Part shown: one piece after another, positions 4,505 to 9,536 of the stretch | Layout: every line of letters begins with the position of its first letter | Position numbering within the stretch: the stretch's first letter is position 1 | Made by a program: the position numbers and the translations under genes | Origin: Euryarchaeota archaeon UBA556 | GTDB lineage: Archaea; Thermoplasmatota; Poseidoniia; Poseidoniales; Thalassarchaeaceae | Reading direction: 5' to 3' | NCBI GenBank assembly: GCA_002494975.1 | Contig: DADI01000035.1 | Location: 1-9,536, forward strand | Length of the DNA stretch: 9,536 nucleotides | The notes under the pieces: generated by a model | The model's input: the letters and a program-made list of their open reading frames with translations, nothing else | Databases searched by the model: none | Told to the model about the DNA's origin: nothing

Positions 4505-6703
4505 ATGGTAAGCAGCGACGTGACTAGTAAGTCAAAATTCATCTCAAATCCTCGTAGAATCCCTGCAATGGCACTTCTAATGCCTTTACTGCTCTCGGTT
4601 CTTGCACCTGTAGCATTGATTGCACCCGTTGGTGCTCAAGAAGCAAATGAAAACTTAGAACCTGAGGATATTTGGTCATTTACATATTCTAACCAAATTT
4701 TCCCCTGGGGCGGAAACGATCAGTTGCAATTTAGAGAATACCATGATTATTTCACTATGAAGGATAGAATGCAACAACTCGCAGATCAAAATATGGAGAT
4801 AATGAGTTTCCATGAAGGACTAGTTGGAGGTGTTAACGCACGTGGGCAAGAAATGACCGCAAATGATTACGAAGGTTGGTACTACAATCATGCAAGCCCT
4901 TGGGTTAAGATTACTGGTGGTGGTGAAGAATTAGAAGGTGTTGCGGGAGGAGAATGTAATGTCTTTGTCGGAGATTGTGGTAATTATGCAGATATTCCTG
5001 ATGTAATGTTAGTTGGTAATCATCATGCTAGAGAGTGGATGTCCTATGAGGTACCTATGCTTTTCTTAGAGACGGTAGCTTACTACTATGGTATGGCCGG
5101 AGTTGATAATGATGGTGATGGACTAATTGATGAAGACGGTTGGGACGGAATAGATAACGATGGAGATTGTTCTCGGTTAAATGCTAGCGCTCAAGATAGT
5201 AATGGTGATGGAAATCCTTGTGGTCCTGGTGATCTTGGAGTCGATGAAGACTTTTCAGAACAATGGATTACTGATTTAGTCAATACACGTGAGATCTATC
5301 TGATTCCAATGCTGAATGTTGATGGAAATAGATATGATCGAGAAGAATACTGTGGAGAAAATGCATGGGAAACCTGTCCAACATCTGGTTGGAGAAAGAA
5401 CCTTCGCGACAATACAGTAACGGGGGTAACTCCTCTTCCAGATATTGATGAAGAAGTAGACCCATCCTGCGACGGAGTAGATTTGAATCGTAATTATCAG
5501 TTCGAGTGGGGGGCTCCTCTAGGTGCTACTGGGCCTCTGTTCCCTGGTATGTGTTATGCAGGTGAAGCTGGTCCAAACAATGACGTTTACAATGGCCCTG
5601 TTGATACAGTTGACCAAGATCAAGATGGTCGGTTAAATGAAGATCATGTAGATGGTAAAGACGACGATGCAGATGGTATGGTTGACGAGGATTGGTTAGG
5701 TGGAAACAGCGAACCTGAGACAAAATTCATTCAAGATATGACTGAGATGAATGATGATGATGGCGATGGAGCGTCCGAATTCAAGGCGACATTAACATGG
5801 CATTCATACTCAGAACTGGTATTATGGCCATGGGGTCATTGTACTAATTGTTACTCTCCAGATGATGAATTCCTAGTATATCATGGAGTTAAGATGGGTG
5901 AGATGACTGATTATGCACCAATGCAATCTTCAGATCTATACCCTACTACAGGAGATTTCTGTGATTGGCATTATGGAGTTCATAACTCATATTGCTATAC
6001 AATGGAAATCGGCACAGCGTTCCATCAACATCCAGATGATATTGCTCATATCGCAGTAAGGAATCTAGGCGTTCCATTTTACATGATAGAAATGGCCGAT
6101 GACCCTAGATATCGTGCTATTGTCGGTATTGAGAATACTACTGGTTCTCAATGGCTTGCACCTCCTGTGGATGTGTCTATACCGAAAAATGGAGAAATTC
6201 CTATTGATTTCTGTTTAGATGTTACTTTCCCTTACACTACAAATATGACGTACACTCATTTAATGTGGCGATTTGTAGAACCAAATCGTCAGCAAGATGA
6301 TTTCGGGCCTACTGAATGGATAGAAGTACCTTGGGAAATGTCGGGTTTTCAAGCATTGGGATCTTCCTGTGTTCTTCTAGATGGAAGTAATGGTACAGTA
6401 CTTCAAGCACAAATTCCAGTTCCAGATAGTTCGGTTGGTAAAATACACTACAAAGCAATGCTTGGCACAACTAATGGTGCATTCCCATTTTCTTACCCTA
6501 CTCTCAATGATGGTCCTAATTACTATGAATTATCAATTCCTTACAGAGCTTCCTTTGGTAATAACGTCATGGCTATTTTGATGTTTTGTTTGATAGCAAC
6601 AATGGTTTGGGGAGGACTTGGTTACACTTTGAAAGAGATGTTTAATGACGATCGTGATGTACTAGGCTTGCCGGCAGAAATGCGTACTAAGAGGGATGTT
6701 TAA
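4505..6703 (+). CDS. Secreted, membrane-anchored M14 zinc carboxypeptidase with calcium-loop insertions
   Basis: A 732-residue metallocarboxypeptidase expected to remove C-terminal amino acids from peptides outside the cell. A basic N-terminus and hydrophobic core (about 19-43) ending VGA-Q form a signal peptide. All carboxypeptidase A key residues are present: zinc ligands His174 and Glu177 (HAREW) and His433 (TWHSYSE); Arg297 (GWRKN); Asn328-Arg329 (DLNRN), which hold the substrate carboxylate; Tyr479; and catalytic Glu501 (TMEIG). Two loops are expanded by DxDxDG-type repeats resembling thrombospondin type-3/EF-hand calcium loops: residues 201-239 between the zinc motif and Arg297, and 370-425 between Asn-Arg and His433. 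A beta-rich region (about 550-680), a membrane helix (about 688-708) and a short charged cytoplasmic tail follow. Fourteen cysteines lie in the extracellular part and one in the membrane helix, fitting disulfides. The start at 4505 is chosen for its ribosome binding site; 4460 is possible. The stop overlaps the next start (TAATG). Confidence 0.93.
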   Translation: MVSSDVTSKSKFISNPRRIPAMALLMPLLLSVLAPVALIAPVGAQEANENLEPEDIWSFTYSNQIFPWGGNDQLQFREYHDYFTMKDRMQQLADQNMEIMSFHEGLVGGVNARGQEMTANDYEGWYYNHASPWVKITGGGEELEGVAGGECNVFVGDCGNYADIPDVMLVGNHHAREWMSYEVPMLFLETVAYYYGMAGVDNDGDGLIDEDGWDGIDNDGDCSRLNASAQDSNGDGNPCGPGDLGVDEDFSEQWITDLVNTREIYLIPMLNVDGNRYDREEYCGENAWETCPTSGWRKNLRDNTVTGVTPLPDIDEEVDPSCDGVDLNRNYQFEWGAPLGATGPLFPGMCYAGEAGPNNDVYNGPVDTVDQDQDGRLNEDHVDGKDDDADGMVDEDWLGGNSEPETKFIQDMTEMNDDDGDGASEFKATLTWHSYSELVLWPWGHCTNCYSPDDEFLVYHGVKMGEMTDYAPMQSSDLYPTTGDFCDWHYGVHNSYCYTMEIGTAFHQHPDDIAHIAVRNLGVPFYMIEMADDPRYRAIVGIENTTGSQWLAPPVDVSIPKNGEIPIDFCLDVTFPYTTNMTYTHLMWRFVEPNRQQDDFGPTEWIEVPWEMSGFQALGSSCVLLDGSNGTVLQAQIPVPDSSVGKIHYKAMLGTTNGAFPFSYPTLNDGPNYYELSIPYRASFGNNVMAILMFCLIATMVWGGLGYTLKEMFNDDRDVLGLPAEMRTKRDV
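5105..5221 (+). repeat. First Asp-rich calcium-loop cluster within the carboxypeptidase
   Basis: Encodes three successive acidic units (DNDGDGLIDED, DGIDNDGDC, DSNGDGNPC) with the Dx[DN]xDG spacing of calcium-binding loops. Two of them end in cysteine, as in thrombospondin type-3 repeats. It lies between the zinc motif and the substrate-binding arginine. Confidence 0.7.
5612..5779 (+). repeat. Second Asp-rich calcium-loop cluster within the carboxypeptidase
   Basis: Encodes DQDQDGRLNED, DGKDDDADGMVDED and, further on, NDDDGDGASE, ending ten residues before the zinc-binding histidine segment. The unit pattern matches the first cluster, which suggests repeated growth of surface loops rather than an added terminal domain. 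Confidence 0.65.
6691..6695 (+). promoter_or_regulatory. Ribosome binding site for the symporter inside the carboxypeptidase 3' end
   Basis: GAGGG, seven bases before the ATG at 6703, lies within the last codons of the peptidase gene. With the TAATG overlap it indicates coupled translation of the two genes. Confidence 0.55.
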
Positions 6704-8484
6704 TGACAGCATCAGGCGAATCTAGCTCAGATGAATTCAGTGGTAGATTAGGGTTAATATTCGCTACAATTGGTGCCGCTATTGGTACTGGTAATATTTG
6801 GCGATTTCCAAGAATGGTTGGTGCAAATGGCGGTGGATCTTTCCTAGTACCTTGGTTAATTTTCTTATTCTTATGGTCCGTGCCTTTAATTATTGCAGAA
6901 TTCGCATTAGGTAAAAGAAGTCGTACAGGTACAGTTGGTACTTTCCGTATCTTTGCTGGTAACAAATTTGCTTGGATGGGTCTTTGGACCGCTTGGATTT
7001 CTACAGCAATCGGATTCTATTATGCCGTAGTTACTGGATGGTGTATCAATTACTTCCAAACAGCAATTCGTGGGGGTCTAGGCTCAGAAGTAGATACGGT
7101 TCAAGTTTGGAATGATTTCCTACAAGATCCATTGCAAGTTGTTTTCTTCCAGACACTCGCTGTTTTAATCACAATGGCAGCAATTTGGAAAGGTGCTAAG
7201 GCAATTGAAAAAGTCAATGTTACATTAATGGTATCTCTTTTCATTCTTCTATTTGCAGCACTATTCCTTTCATTCGTAATGGACTTAGATGATGGTACAT
7301 TAGATGGATTTGTTTACATGTTTAGTATTCAGCCAGGCTATCTTAGTCAACCTGAGACATGGATCAATGGTCTATCACAATCTGCTTGGTCTTGCTCTGC
7401 AGGTATGGGTATGGCAATTACTTATTCTGTGTATATGCGTAAAGATGAGGATACTACTCTCAATGCTGCAACTATGTGCCTTGCAAATAACAGCATTTCC
7501 ATAATTGCAGGTTTAACGGTAATGATGGCAGTATTCTCAGTTAGCGACGATCCTTTAGGTGCTGTAAGTGGCGGTAGTAGTGCGATTACATTCCTAGTTC
7601 TTCCAGAAGTTTTCGCGCAAGCACCTGGTGGGCCGGTTGTCCAACTTCTAATGGTTACAATGTTCTTCCTAGCACTTTCATTTGCTGCATTAACTTCAAT
7701 GATATCAACTGTTGAACTTTGCGTAAGAAACTTCGTAGACCATGGCATTGAAAGACAAAAAGCAGTGGGTTTTACAACTCTTGCAATATTTTTATTCGGT
7801 TTACCAAGTGCTATGTTATGGATACTCGTAGACGAATCTTCAGGAGTTGCCTTCCCGCAATTCTTAGAAGTTCAAGATCATATTTGGGGATATGGATTAA
7901 TGTTCAGCGGATTATTCATCGCTTACTCGATTTGGAAATATGGCTGGAATCAATACCGTGTATGGCAAGATGAAAATGATATTAGTGGATTTAACTTCAG
8001 AGAATATCTAGATAATGGAGTTTCTCCTTTCCGTGATGATTTCATCAATACTGGAGATAATGATTGGTGGATTGGTCGTTGGTGGGACTACATCATGTAT
8101 CTTGGATTCCCAATTATGTTTAGTGTACTAATAATCTCATATTTCAGTGATTTATTGTTAAACGTCCATGATCCTTGGAATCCAACCAATGCTGATGGAA
8201 TTTCTATAATTCTTTTATTCTGGGGAGTTACTGCTGGTTTATTCATTAGTATGAACAAATATGTTTTGGTTAACCGTGTTACATCCAGGAATGGTTCTCT
8301 ATGGCCTGCAAATTGGGACTTAGAACCACGTCCACTTTACAGAAATGTTCCAGAGGGTGCAGAAGTATCAATCGATACATTACCTGGTGGTTCGGATCCA
8401 TTCATTGTAGAAGCAGGAGAAAGTGTGCCAGAGACATTCGTTAACGATTATGGGGAAACACAAACTCATACTCTCCATACTTAA
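6703..8484 (+). CDS. Sodium:neurotransmitter symporter family (SNF/NSS) amino acid transporter
   Basis: A 593-residue inner-membrane transporter of the LeuT/SLC6 family, which couples Na+ entry to uptake of amino acids or related amines. The first helix carries the signature GAAIGTGNIWRFP (24-36) followed by NGGGSFLVPW (42-51) and PLIIAEFALG (61-70), the unwound substrate and sodium site. Helix 6 is SQSAWSCSAGMGMAITYSVY (225-244). Helix 8 has SFAALTSMISTVEL (326-339), whose Thr331-Ser332 match the Na2 ligands of LeuT. About twelve hydrophobic segments are visible. The protein is longer than typical 450-510-residue prokaryotic members because of an acidic, tryptophan-rich loop (about 421-462) and a 70-residue hydrophilic C-terminal tail. 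It is read directly after the carboxypeptidase with a 1-base overlap, so it probably imports amino acids that the peptidase frees; substrate choice cannot be read from the sequence. Confidence 0.95.
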   Translation: MTASGESSSDEFSGRLGLIFATIGAAIGTGNIWRFPRMVGANGGGSFLVPWLIFLFLWSVPLIIAEFALGKRSRTGTVGTFRIFAGNKFAWMGLWTAWISTAIGFYYAVVTGWCINYFQTAIRGGLGSEVDTVQVWNDFLQDPLQVVFFQTLAVLITMAAIWKGAKAIEKVNVTLMVSLFILLFAALFLSFVMDLDDGTLDGFVYMFSIQPGYLSQPETWINGLSQSAWSCSAGMGMAITYSVYMRKDEDTTLNAATMCLANNSISIIAGLTVMMAVFSVSDDPLGAVSGGSSAITFLVLPEVFAQAPGGPVVQLLMVTMFFLALSFAALTSMISTVELCVRNFVDHGIERQKAVGFTTLAIFLFGLPSAMLWILVDESSGVAFPQFLEVQDHIWGYGLMFSGLFIAYSIWKYGWNQYRVWQDENDISGFNFREYLDNGVSPFRDDFINTGDNDWWIGRWWDYIMYLGFPIMFSVLIISYFSDLLLNVHDPWNPTNADGISIILLFWGVTAGLFISMNKYVLVNRVTSRNGSLWPANWDLEPRPLYRNVPEGAEVSIDTLPGGSDPFIVEAGESVPETFVNDYGETQTHTLHT

Positions 8485-8506
8485 TAATGTCTAAATTGTG
8501 AATAAA

Positions 8507-8986
8507 ATGCCTAAAATCGTAAGTGACGAATACCCTTGGTCTAAGTTATTACGAGAGTATGTAATGTATTGCGCAGTTGGCTGTATCAATGTAGCTATTT
8601 TCTTTGGCTTATATTGGTTTTTTTCAAATTATGCTACAATGACTAAATCTCCTGAAACATTTGGTTGGGCAGTTTCTTTTTTGATAAGTTCTGCTCAGGC
8701 TTTTGTTTTACATCGCTGGCTGACTTTTGAGTCAGAATCTGAAATACGTTCTAGTTTTACTAAAATGATGATTGTATATGGGGTATTATGGTTTGTCTCA
8801 ACAATCACCTTCTACTTCTTAGTAGAAGTAATTGTGTTGGCTGAATTTGTATCTTGGGGCATAAATACAGCTGCATTTGGATTTTTGACATTTTTAGGTC
8901 TGAGATTCTTTGCATTTCCACTTTCAGATGGAAGAGTAACTCGTAAAGAAAGGCTCGATAACTTCCGCGAACGACGTAAGGCTTGA
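8507..8986 (+). CDS. GtrA-like four-helix membrane protein
   Basis: A 159-residue protein with four likely membrane helices at about 19-40, 52-69, 87-109 and 112-135 and a short basic C-terminal tail. The layout and the segment AVSFLISSAQAFVLHRWLTF (55-74) resemble GtrA/DPMS_TMD proteins, where a similar ANxxSFxxxxxxxRxWxF pattern spans helix 2. Family members are thought to move or present polyprenyl-linked sugars during surface glycan synthesis, or to serve as partners of dolichyl-phosphate sugar synthases. That would fit the polyprenyl genes at the left of the window, but they are 7 kb away. The start could be GTG at 8498 or ATG at 8507; neither has a good ribosome binding site. ATG is preferred because an AT-rich TTAATAAT (8481-8488) lies 19-26 bases before it, near leaderless-promoter distance. 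It lies 22 bases after the symporter gene. Confidence 0.75.
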   Translation: MPKIVSDEYPWSKLLREYVMYCAVGCINVAIFFGLYWFFSNYATMTKSPETFGWAVSFLISSAQAFVLHRWLTFESESEIRSSFTKMMIVYGVLWFVSTITFYFLVEVIVLAEFVSWGINTAAFGFLTFLGLRFFAFPLSDGRVTRKERLDNFRERRKA

Positions 8987-9011
8987 AGTGGCCCTGTTTG
9001 TTCGAATAACT

Positions 9012-9536
9012 GTGGCACAAGGCGTTCGAGGTACTCGAGACTTCTATCCTGAGGAGATGAGGTTACGGAATTGGCTGTTTGATAATTTCGATGATGCGGC
9101 TCTATTGCATGGTTTCGAGGAATATGATGCTCCTGTTTTAGAGCATGAAGAATTGTATACAAGGAAGCAAGGCGAAGAGATAACGCAACAACTGTATAAT
9201 TTTCAAGATAAAGGCGACCGTAAGGTCGCTTTAAGACCAGAAATGACACCCTCTTTAGCTCGTATGGTAATGTCTAGGGCTGGCGCTTTACCTATGCCAA
9301 TCAAATGGTACTCTATACCACAATGCTGGAGATATGAGAGAACTCAGCGGGGTAGAGGAAGAGAGCACTATCAGTGGAATGTTGATATCTGGGGAACTAA
9401 TGAAATCTCAGCAGACGCTGAATTAATTTCAGTACTTGTGACTTTCTTCGAAGGAGTAGGACTCACTGAAGAAGACCTTGTAATTCGAATGAGTAGTCGT
9501 AAAGTTCTGGAAGAGGTACTCGGTTCACTTGGAATT
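9012..9536 (+). CDS. hisS: Histidyl-tRNA synthetase, N-terminal part, cut by window edge
   Basis: The enzyme attaches histidine to tRNA-His. The 175 codons visible form the first half of the class II catalytic core: VRGTRDFYPEEM (5-16), the family's opening motif; LLHGFEEYDAPVLEHEELY (31-49), covering motif 1; VALRPEMTPSLAR (72-84), with the Glu77 that contacts histidine; and motif 2, CWRYERTQRGRGREHYQW (105-122). The typical length is about 420 residues, so more than half lies outside the window. The motif 2 region reads WRYERxxRGRxREHYQWNxDI, closer to the plant-organelle-like branch than to the E. coli type; Asp125 stands where E. coli has Glu131. The GTG at 9012 is chosen because it gives the family's usual short N-terminus; the in-frame GTG at 8988, one base after the preceding stop, is possible and would add eight residues. 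No strong ribosome binding site precedes either. Confidence 0.94.
   Translation, partial: MAQGVRGTRDFYPEEMRLRNWLFDNFDDAALLHGFEEYDAPVLEHEELYTRKQGEEITQQLYNFQDKGDRKVALRPEMTPSLARMVMSRAGALPMPIKWYSIPQCWRYERTQRGRGREHYQWNVDIWGTNEISADAELISVLVTFFEGVGLTEEDLVIRMSSRKVLEEVLGSLGI

Noticed and set aside
5105..5779. CRISPR-like or tandem DNA repeat reading of the GAT/GGT-rich segments
   Set aside because: The repetition is at protein level (acidic loops), the units vary in length and sequence, and there are no uniform spacers.
6687..6965. 92-codon minus-strand open frame across the peptidase/symporter junction
   Set aside because: It is antisense to the symporter's signature first helix and shows no motif of its own.
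7422..7748. 108-codon minus-strand open frame inside the symporter
   Set aside because: It is antisense to conserved transporter helices and has no independent evidence.
8812..9249. 145-codon minus-strand open frame across the GtrA-like and hisS genes
   Set aside because: It overlaps two plus-strand genes with recognisable family motifs, and its own translation shows no domain.

Overview
The window is AT-rich and densely coded, and carries eight protein genes with no stretch over about 100 bases without a gene. The mix suggests an uncultured planktonic euryarchaeon of the Marine Group II/III (Poseidoniales-like) kind. The clues are an archaeal-style cis-prenyltransferase with an N-terminal extension, TATA-like boxes at the distance expected for leaderless archaeal transcripts, bacterial-type metabolic genes such as a cofactor-dependent phosphoglycerate mutase, and a large secreted, calcium-loop-rich carboxypeptidase with a C-terminal membrane anchor. 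The taxonomic call is inference; no rRNA or other marker is present.

Layout. Positions 1-1374 (minus strand) hold a two-gene set: a HAD-family phosphatase of the type usually fused to UbiA prenyltransferases, then a cis-prenyl diphosphate synthase (UppS-like) that runs off the left edge. Both point to polyprenyl lipid carrier metabolism. An 87-bp divergent gap separates them from an unrecognised plus-strand gene (1462-2718). Its protein has two C-terminal membrane helices and a central segment that looks like a decayed phosphotransferase/kinase active site. Its stop codon abuts, with no spacer, the stop codon of the convergent minus-strand pair mscS-gpmA (mechanosensitive channel, then phosphoglycerate mutase). 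That pair is tightly coupled: the mscS stop lies inside the gpmA ribosome binding site and gpmA starts with TTG.

A 100-bp divergent region (4405-4504) containing a perfect 6-bp inverted repeat precedes a plus-strand run: an M14 zinc carboxypeptidase, a sodium:neurotransmitter-symporter-family transporter, a GtrA-like small membrane protein, and the start of a histidyl-tRNA synthetase cut by the right edge. The peptidase and symporter genes overlap by one base (TAATG). The inferred logic is that the surface peptidase releases amino acids from peptides outside the cell and the Na+-coupled transporter brings them in.

No tRNA, rRNA, CRISPR array, insertion sequence or integrase was seen. The less ordinary content is the kinase-like membrane protein, the calcium-loop insertions in the peptidase and the divergent-region palindrome. 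Nothing here clearly amounts to a new multi-gene system.
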